From the NCBI GenBank assembly GCA_050694215.1, contig JBOGXB010000023.1, positions 1-29,744 on the forward strand: a DNA stretch of 29,744 nucleotides, written 5' to 3'. The notes beneath the pieces are model-generated. The model had not been told where the DNA came from. It made no database searches and saw only the letters and a program-made list of their open reading frames with translations. The translations under genes were made by a program, and so were the position numbers. Source of the DNA: JBOGXB01 sp050694215 (GTDB lineage Bacteria > Actinomycetota > CADDZG01 > WHSQ01). Positions 15,718 through 23,266 of the stretch are shown in pieces (position 1 is the first letter of the stretch; the number at the start of each line of letters is the position of its first letter).

Positions 15718-16176
15718 TCAGTTCTCCTCCTCCTCCCGTGCGACCCTACCGAGTACCCCGTTGATGAAACGACCGGAGTCATCGGTCGAGAGGGCCTTGG
15801 CAAGCTCGACCGCCTCGTTGATGACCACCGCCACGGGGATGTCCTTCTCCCACAACAGCTCGAACACGCCGATGCGAAGCAGGTTGCGATCGATCACCGG
15901 CATCCGCTGGATGGCCCATCTGTCGACGTATTCCACGATCAACGAATCGATGGCCGCCGAACGCTCCTGAATCCCCTTCACCAACCTTGCCGCATAGGCA
16001 GCGGTCTCCTGTGAGGGCTCAACGAGAGCTTCCCCTTCCTCGCCCTCGTCGCCTTCGGGGAGCGACCACCCAACCCTCCGCCGCTCCTCGAGCGACTCCG
16101 TCGGCAGACGGCTCCTGATCTCCGAGTCGTACAGAACGTCGAGAGCGATCCGGCGAGCAAGACGACGCTCCTTCAT
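15718..16176 (-). CDS. nusB: Transcription antitermination factor NusB
   Basis: 152 aa. NusB pairs with NusE (S10) to bind boxA RNA during rRNA transcription. The all-helical core shows RRLARRIALDVLYDSEIR at the start and the conserved RMPVIDRNLLRIGVFELLW followed by IPVAVVINEAVELAKALSTDDSGRFINGVLG. An acidic insert (EGDEGEEGE, about residues 42-50) sits between the first helices and is probably a flexible loop. It lies 33 nt downstream of efp; its Shine-Dalgarno is weak. Confidence 0.95.
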   Translation of the reverse strand: MKERRLARRIALDVLYDSEIRSRLPTESLEERRRVGWSLPEGDEGEEGEALVEPSQETAAYAARLVKGIQERSAAIDSLIVEYVDRWAIQRMPVIDRNLLRIGVFELLWEKDIPVAVVINEAVELAKALSTDDSGRFINGVLGRVAREEEEN

Positions 16177-16209
16177 CTATGGGGCACTAGCTTGCTCGAA
16201 GGGTTCCCA

Positions 16210-16767
16210 TCAGGCTCGGGAGATGTACTCGCCCGTGCGGGTGTCGACCTTGATGCGCTCTCCCTTGTCGAGGAACAACGGGACCTGCACGATTGCTCCC
16301 GTCTCCACGGTCGCGGGTTTCAGCGCGCCCGCCACCCGGTCGCCCTTCATCCCGGGCTCCGTCTCGATAATCTCCAGCACGATGCCGGCCGGCAGGTCCG
16401 CGCCTACCGGCAACCCTTCGTACACGGGGATGAGGCAAACCGTTCCATCCTTAAGGAACCGGCGCGCGTCTCCCAGTAAGCCGGGTTCGATGTGAACCTG
16501 CTCATAGGTCTCATTGTCCATGAACACGAGTCCCGCGTCGTCTTCGTAGAGGTATTGCATCTCGCGTTTGTCGAGCACCGCGAGATTGACCTTCTCGTCC
16601 GCTCTGAACGTGCGATCGACAACCGCTCCGGTCTTGACGTTCTTGAGCTTCGTCTTGACGAAGGCCTGACCCTTACCAGGTTTGACATGTTGATAGTTCA
16701 CGATCGTGAAGAGCGTTCCGTCCAGGTCGAGCGACTGACCCGGACGCATGTCGTTGGTCGAGATCAT
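16210..16767 (-). CDS. efp: Elongation factor P
   Basis: 185 aa, normal three-domain EF-P. Rescues ribosomes stalled at polyproline. The tip loop reads HVKPGKGQAF, with the lysine that is modified in some bacteria at residue 32. No efp-modifying gene is visible in the window, and actinobacterial EF-P is often active without modification. The C-terminus ends GERIKVDTRTGEYISRA, the EF-P signature. AAGGG lies 6 nt before the ATG at 16765-16767. efp-nusB next to aroQ is common in Gram-positive bacteria. Confidence 0.97.
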   Translation of the reverse strand: MISTNDMRPGQSLDLDGTLFTIVNYQHVKPGKGQAFVKTKLKNVKTGAVVDRTFRADEKVNLAVLDKREMQYLYEDDAGLVFMDNETYEQVHIEPGLLGDARRFLKDGTVCLIPVYEGLPVGADLPAGIVLEIIETEPGMKGDRVAGALKPATVETGAIVQVPLFLDKGERIKVDTRTGEYISRA

Positions 16768-16816
16768 CCATATCCCTTCATCGGGGTCGAAACCACCGGC
16801 GCGCCCGATTCGGTTA

Positions 16817-17248
16817 CTAGGACGCTATCTCCTTGAGGGCGCGTAACGCGGCCAGATAGGAACCTACCCCCAGGCCCGCGATAACCGCGCGCGCGGCCTC
16901 CGCAGTCACCGAGACACGCCGCCACTCCTCCCGCGCGTGGATATTCGAAAGGTGGACCTCGATCACGGGATAGGGAACCGCTCTGATCGCTTCCGCGATG
17001 GCGCGGGAAGTATGTGAGTACGCGGCGGGATTGAGGATCGCTCCGTCGACGCCGTCCAACCCCGCGTGAAGGAGCTCGACGATCTCGCCCTCGCGCGCGG
17101 TTTGCAGGATGTCCACCTCGATGTCCAGGGTGTCTGCCTCAGCTCGGATCCAGTTGTTCAGCTCCTCGAGAGTCTGCTCCCCGTAGATGGACGGCTCCCG
17201 TGTGCCCAGGAGGTCGAGGCCGGGGCCGTGGACGACGAGGACCTTCAC
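16817..17248 (-). CDS. aroQ: 3-dehydroquinate dehydratase, type II
   Basis: 143 aa. Dehydrates 3-dehydroquinate to 3-dehydroshikimate through an enolate. Family motifs are GTREPSIYG (catalytic Arg and Tyr), ILNPAAYSHTS, EVHLSNIHAREEWRRVS (catalytic His and Arg) and AGLGVGSYLAAL. One oddity is that the first loop, usually NGPNLNLLG, reads HGPGLDLLG, so the Asn that helps bind the enolate intermediate is Gly here. Start is a GTG at 17246-17248 overlapping the aroKB stop (GTGA). Confidence 0.94.
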   Translation of the reverse strand: MKVLVVHGPGLDLLGTREPSIYGEQTLEELNNWIRAEADTLDIEVDILQTAREGEIVELLHAGLDGVDGAILNPAAYSHTSRAIAEAIRAVPYPVIEVHLSNIHAREEWRRVSVTAEAARAVIAGLGVGSYLAALRALKEIAS

Positions 17249-18825
17249 GCCGCGAGCCTCTCGAGAGACCTGCCGATCGCCTCCCGAGGCGCCTCTACCC
17301 CTGCTTCCGGCTTGCCGAGATCGGAGAGCAGGACGAACCTCACGCCTCTCAGATGCTTCTTGTCCAGAGCCCAGCCACGCTCGAGCTCGTCCAGGCTCAG
17401 CGCGGCCGTCGTGGGCAGGTCCAGGGCCGACAGGACTCTGCGATGCACCTCCACGACGTGATCGTCGATGCGACCGAGCTCATGGGCCAGATACGCGGCG
17501 GTCATCATGCCGATGGAAACCGCCTCGCCATGACGGACGACCCCGAAGCCCGCGGCGTGCTCGATCGCATGAGCGAACGTGTGGCCGTAGTTGAGGATCG
17601 CGCGCTGGCCTGCCTCGCGCTCGTCCGCTGAGACGATCGAAGCCTTGATCGACACCGCCCGGGCTACCGTTTCCACCAGGATGCGGCCGTCTCCCTCGTA
17701 CACGCCCCGTGCGTTCGCCTGGACGTAGTCGAGGAAATCGGGCTCGGCGATGAAACCGTACTTCGCCACCTCGGCCATCCCGCTCCGCATCTCCTCGATG
17801 GGACAGCCGGCCAGGAGGTCCACGTCACAGATCACCGCGCGTGGTTGATAGAAGGTGCCGATCAGGTTCTTGCCACGAGGCAGGTTCAGAGCAGTCTTCC
17901 CGCCGATGGCTGCATCCACCTGCCCCAAGAGCGTCGTCGCGACGAACACGAGAGGCATCCCACGCGCGTACGTCGACGCGATGAAACCCGCCAGGTCCGT
18001 TACGACACCGCCTCCGACACCGACGATGACGTCGTGGCGATGCGCCCCGGCCTCGGAGAGCTCCCGGTAGAGCCCGCTCGCAACCTCGATGGACTTGGCT
18101 CGCTCTCCCTCCGGGACGGTAAGAACGGTGGTGGACAACCCAGACGAAGCCAGCGCTTCCACTGCGTCGCGAGTCAGGGGCCGGAGACTCTCGTGCGTCA
18201 CGACGAAGGCCTTCTCCGCCCCTCCGAGGGGAGGAAGCAGAGCGTTTAGCTGCTCGGCCAGCCCGCGTCCCACGACAACTTCGTACGAGCGCTCGGCCAG
18301 CGGCACGACGACTCTGTGCGCCTGATCTCCGGCCGCCGAAGCTTCCGCCACGCGCGTCGCGATGTCCACAGCGATGTCTTGTGGCGAGCGTCCGTCGGTT
18401 TCGACGCCGGCCTCGCTCGAGGTCTCGTATCCGGCTTTGCGGTCCTCGAACAGCGCTCGGGGGTCCGTAGCGGAAAGCATCGGCCGGTCGCCGTCGCTCC
18501 CCACACGTCTCATCGCCTCGTCGAACGCAACTCGGAGGTGGAACACGCGGCATCGTTGCAGCGCGGCCCGGATCGCGGGGTCGCCGATAGCCCCTCCACC
18601 CAGCGCTACCACGGCGTCGTCTCCGCGCAAGGCATCGAGAACGACGTCGCGCTCGATCTCGCGGAACCCGGCCTCGCCCCGCTGCTCGAACATCTCCTTG
18701 ATGGAGATCCCGGTTCGGCCGACGATCACGGCATCTGTGTCGATGAAGGGCAGGCCCAGGCGCCCTGCGACCAACGTGCCGATAGTCGTCTTGCCCGATC
18801 CCATGAAGCCGACGAGAACGATCAC
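17245..18825 (-). CDS. aroKB: Bifunctional shikimate kinase / 3-dehydroquinate synthase (AroK-AroB fusion)
   Basis: 526 aa in one uninterrupted frame. Residues 1-165 are shikimate kinase: Walker A GFMGSGKTTIG, DTDAVI, the EMFEQRGEAGFREIE shikimate-binding segment, ALGGGA, and lid RVGSDGDRPMLS. Residues about 172-526 are dehydroquinate synthase: PEGERAKS, GVGGGVVTDLAGFIASTYARG (NAD site), TTLLGQVDAAIGGKT, EVAKYG, and Zn ligands in NYGHTFAHAIEH and RHGEAVSIGM. All key residues of both halves look intact. Start is a GTG (18823-18825) overlapping the aroC stop as GTGA; a longer in-frame reading inside aroC is unsupported. AroKB fusions are known in Thermotoga and scattered taxa. Confidence 0.95.
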   Translation of the reverse strand: MIVLVGFMGSGKTTIGTLVAGRLGLPFIDTDAVIVGRTGISIKEMFEQRGEAGFREIERDVVLDALRGDDAVVALGGGAIGDPAIRAALQRCRVFHLRVAFDEAMRRVGSDGDRPMLSATDPRALFEDRKAGYETSSEAGVETDGRSPQDIAVDIATRVAEASAAGDQAHRVVVPLAERSYEVVVGRGLAEQLNALLPPLGGAEKAFVVTHESLRPLTRDAVEALASSGLSTTVLTVPEGERAKSIEVASGLYRELSEAGAHRHDVIVGVGGGVVTDLAGFIASTYARGMPLVFVATTLLGQVDAAIGGKTALNLPRGKNLIGTFYQPRAVICDVDLLAGCPIEEMRSGMAEVAKYGFIAEPDFLDYVQANARGVYEGDGRILVETVARAVSIKASIVSADEREAGQRAILNYGHTFAHAIEHAAGFGVVRHGEAVSIGMMTAAYLAHELGRIDDHVVEVHRRVLSALDLPTTAALSLDELERGWALDKKHLRGVRFVLLSDLGKPEAGVEAPREAIGRSLERLAA

Positions 18826-19982
18826 GTCGGGCGTCTCCTCCCGACCCGCTCGAGATAGCGCGCTACCGAGTCCTTGAGGTCGTCGAGCGTGTCCCCGCCG
18901 AACATCTCGAGCACCGCGTCGGCCAGCACGAGGGCCGCCACCCCCTCGCACACGACTCCTGCCGCGGGAACGGCGCAGACGTCGGTTCGCTCCTGGAACG
19001 CATCGGCGGGCTCGCCCGACGCCAGATCCACGGTGCGCAGCCGCTTCTTGAGCGTCGACAAGGGCTTCATCGCGACGCGGATCCGCACCGTTCCGCCGAT
19101 GGTCATCCCACCTTCGGTGCCGCCCGCCCGCGTCGTCGCCCGGGACAGGTCCGGCTCTATCTCATCGTGAGTCCGCGAGCCGGGCCGGGCCGCGCCGGCG
19201 AATCCGTCTCCAAGCTCGACACCCTTGATGGCCGGGATCGCCATGAGCGCGCCGGCCAGGCGACCGTCCAGCTTGCGATCCCAATGCACGTGAGAGCCGA
19301 GCCCCACGGGAAGGTCGAACGCGAGCACCTCGATGACGCCGCCGAGCGAATCCCCCTCCCCAGCCGCCCGGTCGATCTCATCCACCATCGCGTCCGAAGC
19401 GCCGGAGTCGAAGCAGCGCACCGGAGATGCATCCACGGCCTCGAGATCGCCCGGACCGGGAGCAGGCGCCGAGTCCGGAACGGCTGCGTTGCCGATCCTG
19501 ACGACGTGGGAGATGACGGTGATCCCGAGGGAGCCCAGAAGGGCCTTCGCAACCGCTCCAAGCGCGACGCGGGCGGCCGTCTCGCGTGCGCTCGCACGCT
19601 CCAGCACATTACGCGCGTCCTCGAAGCCGTACTTGAGCATCCCCGGGAGGTCCGCGTGGCCGGGGCGGGGCCGCGTGAGCTCCCTTCCCCCCGGCGATCC
19701 CTCGATCGGCATCACGTGCGCCCACTTCTCCCACTCCGTGTTGCGGATCAGGACCGAAACTGGGCTGCCCAGCGTGAGCCCGCCTCTCACCCCGGAGAGG
19801 ATCTCGAGCGCGTCGGCCTCCACCTTCATGCGGGGGCCGCGCCCGTAGCCGTGCCGGCGACGCGTCAGCTCGTCCGAGACCTGCTTGGAGGAGACCGGAA
19901 GTCCGGCGGGAAGTCCCTCGAGGATCCCGACCAGCCCGGGCCCGTGTGATTCACCTGCAGTGAGATATCGAAGGCGCCCCAC
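18822..19982 (-). CDS. aroC: Chorismate synthase
   Basis: About 386 aa. Converts EPSP to chorismate with reduced FMN. N-terminal RLRYLTAGESHGPGLVGILEG is the first family signature. GHADLPGMLKYGFEDARNVLERASARETA carries the second, and the R(S/P)GSRTHDE-type segment and GGMTIGG are present. I prefer the GTG at 19980-19982: it is preceded by GGGAGGA at 9 nt and matches the conserved start. The ATG at 19998-20000 would add six residues and has no good Shine-Dalgarno. First gene of the coupled aroC-aroKB-aroQ set, 37 nt after the pilP-like stop. Confidence 0.95.
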   Translation of the reverse strand: MGRLRYLTAGESHGPGLVGILEGLPAGLPVSSKQVSDELTRRRHGYGRGPRMKVEADALEILSGVRGGLTLGSPVSVLIRNTEWEKWAHVMPIEGSPGGRELTRPRPGHADLPGMLKYGFEDARNVLERASARETAARVALGAVAKALLGSLGITVISHVVRIGNAAVPDSAPAPGPGDLEAVDASPVRCFDSGASDAMVDEIDRAAGEGDSLGGVIEVLAFDLPVGLGSHVHWDRKLDGRLAGALMAIPAIKGVELGDGFAGAARPGSRTHDEIEPDLSRATTRAGGTEGGMTIGGTVRIRVAMKPLSTLKKRLRTVDLASGEPADAFQERTDVCAVPAAGVVCEGVAALVLADAVLEMFGGDTLDDLKDSVARYLERVGRRRPT

Positions 19983-20019
19983 GGTAACGAATCCTCCCAT
20001 CGAGTCGATGGGTCAGAGG

Positions 20020-20571
20020 CTACTTGAGGATCTCGTCACCCTCGCAGAGAGTGAACTCTTGGTCGCCGAACAGCATCGCGACGCAATCGCTGGATGCTGC
20101 CAGGAGCTTGAAATTCTCCGCGAACGTCTCGCCGCGGGAGACCGCGTATGCGACCCCGTTCACCTGGACCTCCGCCCCGCCGCCTCTGCGGGAGGAAGCA
20201 GCCACGAGGAGGACCTTGTGTTCGCCCACGCCGGTCCCGCCCTTGGACGCCCTCGAGGAGGCACCTGCGGCGCGTCCGCCTGCCGCCGAGCTCGTCGAGA
20301 TCAGCGAGTCGAAGGGATCCTTCGGTGCGAAGAGCTCAGAGGTCTCGACCGCGCCCCCCACCACGTTGTCCGCGGGTTGTTCGATCGTCTGGGGGGGTTG
20401 CTCGAAGGCTCCCGGCTGCCTCGTCGAGGACTCAGAGGTCCGGGATCGATCTTGGTCACCGGCAATCAGCCAAAAGGCGATGGCGGCGGCCCCCAGGGCG
20501 ATCACCAATCCCACGACCCACGGTCGAACGCTGCGGCGATCTCCGCCGAGGTAGAGCTGCTCCGTGGCCAT
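20020..20571 (-). CDS. Type IV pilus assembly PilP-like inner-membrane protein
   Basis: 183 aa. One membrane segment at about residues 18-35 (VVGLVIALGAAAIAFWLIAG) follows a short cytoplasmic tail. Then come a disordered Ser/Gln/Pro linker, a KDPFDSL motif like the (R/K)DPF of PilP, and a small beta domain near the C-terminus ending FTLCEGDEILK. Two cysteines in that domain could pair. Its place directly after pilM-pilN-pilO, 4 nt from pilO, supports the PilP role of tying the alignment complex together, although sequence likeness to proteobacterial PilP is low and no outer-membrane secretin is expected here. An AAGG lies 8 nt before the ATG at 20569-20571. Confidence 0.7.
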   Translation of the reverse strand: MATEQLYLGGDRRSVRPWVVGLVIALGAAAIAFWLIAGDQDRSRTSESSTRQPGAFEQPPQTIEQPADNVVGGAVETSELFAPKDPFDSLISTSSAAGGRAAGASSRASKGGTGVGEHKVLLVAASSRRGGGAEVQVNGVAYAVSRGETFAENFKLLAASSDCVAMLFGDQEFTLCEGDEILK

Positions 20572-20575
20572 GCGC

Positions 20576-21205
20576 CTAGCCTTCCGGAGTTGTCGTTTCG
20601 GTCGTTGCCTCTGTGGTGGAGTCCGTGGCAGTAGCCCCGGCAGCCCCGGCCACCCCTCCAGGAGGCTCGAAGAACACACGAGAGATCATGTCCAACGTGA
20701 TGGTTGTCTCCCCGGTCTCCTCATCTTCCTGTCCCGCCATGGTCACGCTGTCGACGCGAAGCGCCCTATCGAGGTCGTACAACCGGCGCAGGAAGTCCTG
20801 AACCGAGAAGTAGCCGCCTCCGGCACCGATGGTGGCGCGGACCTCCGCGACCGGCGCGCCCTCAGGAGGCGCCCCGGGCAACTCGGGGGTGATGTTTACG
20901 AAATCCACGCCCGCTTCATCTGCAGCTTCTTGCACGAGGAAGATGAAGGCGGGCACATCGTGGTTGCGGGGAACGAGCTCCCGGAACCGCGCCAGCTCGG
21001 CCTCGAGCTGGGGGGCGTTCTCCTGCAAGGCCTGTAGACGCCGCAGCTCAGAACGAAGCTGCACCGTACGCGTCTGTTCCGCCTCGACCTCGTCTCTCAC
21101 CTCACCAAGCTCGGTCTGACGAGGCTTGATGAAGAGGAAGAAGAAGGCCACGAGGACGAGCACCGACGCAACGGCGGTGAGGATCATGCGGACTCGAGCG
21201 CTCAT
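20576..21205 (-). CDS. pilO: Type IV pilus inner-membrane component PilO
   Basis: 209 aa. Short cytoplasmic N-terminus, one membrane helix (about residues 8-27), a coiled coil (about 30-75, rich in Glu/Arg/Leu heptads), then a ferredoxin-like domain with the PilO-type segment LARFRELVPRNHDVPAFI and FSVQDFLRRLYDLDRAL. The last 25 residues are a Thr/Glu-rich tail. It would pair with PilN in the alignment complex. Starts with an ATGA overlap on pilN. Confidence 0.9.
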   Translation of the reverse strand: MSARVRMILTAVASVLVLVAFFFLFIKPRQTELGEVRDEVEAEQTRTVQLRSELRRLQALQENAPQLEAELARFRELVPRNHDVPAFIFLVQEAADEAGVDFVNITPELPGAPPEGAPVAEVRATIGAGGGYFSVQDFLRRLYDLDRALRVDSVTMAGQEDEETGETTITLDMISRVFFEPPGGVAGAAGATATDSTTEATTETTTPEG

Positions 21206-21855
21206 TTCACACCTCTCTGGAAGCGACCGCTGGCGGCCCTATCGGACAACTCCAGGGTGTTATCGAAGGTCACGATCTCCGCGGCGGTATCCTCGCCACC
21301 CTCGGCCTTAGTTGCCGAGCTAAGGTAGACGGCGAAGAACTCCCTCACGGATTCCAGGCGCAGCATCCACCGGGCAACGCCCGGCATCGACAGAGACTGT
21401 CCCTGGAACTGGATCCGGCCGAACGGCTGCCTGTTGGCGACGCGAATCTCCGCCGTTTCCGTTCCGACCGGGGAGGCTCCTTCCGTCTGGCCTGCCGAGG
21501 CGGTCAGGTTGGTCAGCCATACCTCGCCCGGCACGACCATGGCGACCTCGGTGAGGATGGCCGGCCAATCGACGTCACCTGCGAAAACGGTTCGAAGCGC
21601 CTGTCTCTTCGCCTGGACCTCTGCCTCGAGCTCGGCGAACCTCTGCAGCTCGGCGATCTGGGACTCCAATTGGGCGTTCGTTGCTTGGACGTCGGCGAGT
21701 TCGTTCTCCGCGTTGCCGATCTGCTGGCCCAGCAGGAACCACCAGCCGACGAGCAGGAGGAGAGCGACGAGGCCGGCAACCACCACCATGCCCAGGTTGC
21801 GGCGCTGACGGCGCTGCTCGGCATATCGCTGCGGGAGTAGGTCGATGCGCCTCAT
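21202..21855 (-). CDS. pilN: Type IV pilus inner-membrane component PilN
   Basis: 217 aa. Begins MRRIDLLPQRY, the short cytoplasmic motif (I-LLP-R) that docks in the PilM groove. A membrane helix at about residues 20-43 is followed by a coiled coil (48-90) and a ferredoxin-like domain with WPAILTEVAMVVPGEVWLTNL. Forms the PilMNO complex that links the pilus motor to the envelope. ATGA overlaps at both ends show tight coupling to pilM and pilO. Confidence 0.92.
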   Translation of the reverse strand: MRRIDLLPQRYAEQRRQRRNLGMVVVAGLVALLLLVGWWFLLGQQIGNAENELADVQATNAQLESQIAELQRFAELEAEVQAKRQALRTVFAGDVDWPAILTEVAMVVPGEVWLTNLTASAGQTEGASPVGTETAEIRVANRQPFGRIQFQGQSLSMPGVARWMLRLESVREFFAVYLSSATKAEGGEDTAAEIVTFDNTLELSDRAASGRFQRGVK

Positions 21856-22913
21856 GACCGCAACGCTCCCAGGGCGAGACCGACGGCGGCCGCGGCGACC
21901 GGCTCGATCTGTTCGACTTGCTCTTCGGTCAAACCTGACTTGGACACGGAAACCTCCGATAGCGGCGTTGCGGTACGCACCTGTGTCTTGAGGGCCTCCT
22001 CGAGCTTCTGGACCAAACCGGCAGTGAGGGACCCTCCGCCGGTTACCAGCACGGAGGCGACCGGCTCACTGTCTTCCTGCGAGAGGTAGTAGTCCAGAGA
22101 CCCCTGGATCTCGTCCACGAGGCCGTCCACGTGACGGTCGAGGACCCTGCGGGCCTCGTCCGAACCCACGTCCCGTCCCAGATCGAGCTTCACGGCTTCC
22201 GCTTCCTCGCTCGACACTCCGAGAGCGTCGGCCAAGGCGGCGGTCACGTCGTCTCCCCCCACGACGAGGATCCGCACGAACCGAGGCTCGCCGTTGTGGT
22301 GGACGAAGATGTTCGTGATCCCGGCGCCCACGTCGATCACTGCCTCGGAGCCGGCGATTCCGGTCTCACCTCTGGCGGCCGAGCTGACCGCGCGTGCCAC
22401 CGCGAAGGGAACGAGGTCGACGCCGGCCGCGCTCACGCCGCCCGCGGACGCCGACGACACGAACGAGTCGACCATGTCCGTGGCCGCGGCGATCAGCAAC
22501 ACGCGCATCATGCGATCCCCCGCATCGGTCGTGTAGTCCTCGAGCACGATGAAGTCCAGCTCCGCGTCCTCGGTAGACATGGGGATGTGATCGGCCGCCT
22601 GATATCTCAGCGACGCCCGGAACTCCTTCTCGTCCAGATAGGGAAGGTCGACCTGGCGGACGACGACCCTTTGGTTGGCGATCCCGAGAATGGCTTTCCT
22701 CGAGCGCACCTTCGTTCGCTTCATCAGCTGTGCGACCGTTTCCGAGACGTGGCCCGCATCGACGATCTCGCCATCGACGACGGCACCTTCCGGCAGCGCC
22801 GCTTGGCCGAAGCGAACGAGCGACGCGCCTCCGCGGCCGCTTGTGACCTCGGCGACACGGATCGCGCTCGTGCCTATATCCATGCCCACTGCGGATCCCG
22901 ACCCCAATGCCAT
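21852..22913 (-). CDS. pilM: Type IV pilus assembly protein PilM (actin-like ATPase)
   Basis: 353 aa cytoplasmic FtsA/actin-like protein. Nucleotide-site motifs are GMDIGTSAIRVAEV (phosphate 1), VIDVGAGITNIFVHHNGEPRFVR (phosphate 2) and VLVTGGGSLTAGLVQKLEEAL (adenosine). It binds the N-terminus of PilN. The ATG at 22911-22913 shares one base with the stop of the preceding DNA-binding gene, with GGAGG 9 nt away; a GTG one codon earlier is also possible. Confidence 0.94.
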   Translation of the reverse strand: MALGSGSAVGMDIGTSAIRVAEVTSGRGGASLVRFGQAALPEGAVVDGEIVDAGHVSETVAQLMKRTKVRSRKAILGIANQRVVVRQVDLPYLDEKEFRASLRYQAADHIPMSTEDAELDFIVLEDYTTDAGDRMMRVLLIAAATDMVDSFVSSASAGGVSAAGVDLVPFAVARAVSSAARGETGIAGSEAVIDVGAGITNIFVHHNGEPRFVRILVVGGDDVTAALADALGVSSEEAEAVKLDLGRDVGSDEARRVLDRHVDGLVDEIQGSLDYYLSQEDSEPVASVLVTGGGSLTAGLVQKLEEALKTQVRTATPLSEVSVSKSGLTEEQVEQIEPVAAAAVGLALGALRS

Positions 22914-23116
22914 CACGCCTCACCTCCGGTGCGCACTGCGCGCTCGTCGAGGTAGCGGGAAACATCGGAGCGCCGGATGCGGTAGTTCTTGCCGACGCGG
23001 ATAGCCGCGAGCTGGCCCGACTTGATCAGGCGGTAGACGGTCATGTTCGATACACGCATCAGCTCTGCAACCTCCCCAACGGTGAGCAGCGGCTCACCGA
23101 ACCGGCTGTCTGGCAT
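22913..23116 (-). CDS. BldC/excisionase-like winged-helix DNA-binding protein
   Basis: 67 aa. Reads EPLLTVGEVAELMRVSNMTV, then a recognition helix with YRLIKSG, a wing with YRIRRSDV and a short basic tail. It is one MerR-type/HTH_17 domain and nothing else, like BldC (68 aa, which also begins near EPLLT-EVA) and phage excisionases. It is probably a transcription regulator, since no integrase is nearby. The ATG at 23114-23116 has AAAGG about 6 nt upstream. An in-frame ATG at 23207-23209, with GGGAGG 9 nt before it, would give 98 aa with an unconserved N-terminus. It overlaps pilM, so it is made together with the pilus platform; possible targets are the pil promoters. Confidence 0.85.
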   Translation of the reverse strand: MPDSRFGEPLLTVGEVAELMRVSNMTVYRLIKSGQLAAIRVGKNYRIRRSDVSRYLDERAVRTGGEA

Positions 23117-23211
23117 CTCTCGCCTTTCACGATCGCCTGCTTCACGCTTCCCAGCGGGGACCGCTCCGGCCTGCAAATTCAACAGTCCGGTACACAAGCA
23201 ATCCAGCATTT

Positions 23212-23239
23212 ACTTCGGCCTCCCGTGGACACACCTTTA
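23212..23239 (-). promoter_or_regulatory. Weak sigma-28/WhiG-like promoter candidate upstream of the HTH-pilM genes
   Basis: In the 150-bp gap after the pilX-like gene, minus-strand TAAA (23236-23239) is followed after 16 nt by GCCGAAGT (23212-23219). The WhiG/FliA consensus is TAAA-N15-GCCGATAA, so the -35 is perfect and the -10 matches at 5 of 8. It conflicts with the alternative 98-aa start of the HTH gene (23209), because transcription would begin at or after that ATG. The rest of the gap has a small GCGCC/GGCGC hairpin next to the pilX stop and no gene. Confidence 0.3.
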
Positions 23240-23266
23240 GGGATTTCGTCCGGGCGCCTCAGGCGC

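Noticed and set aside
22913..23116. Small excisionase-like gene as a sign of a prophage or integrative element
   Set aside because: No integrase, att-like repeats or phage genes are nearby, and the gene overlaps pilM; a host regulator is more likely.
23117..23266. Second GEMM-type riboswitch in front of the HTH-pilM genes
   Set aside because: The gap lacks GGCAAACC and GGGACGCAAAGCC, so there is no aptamer core.
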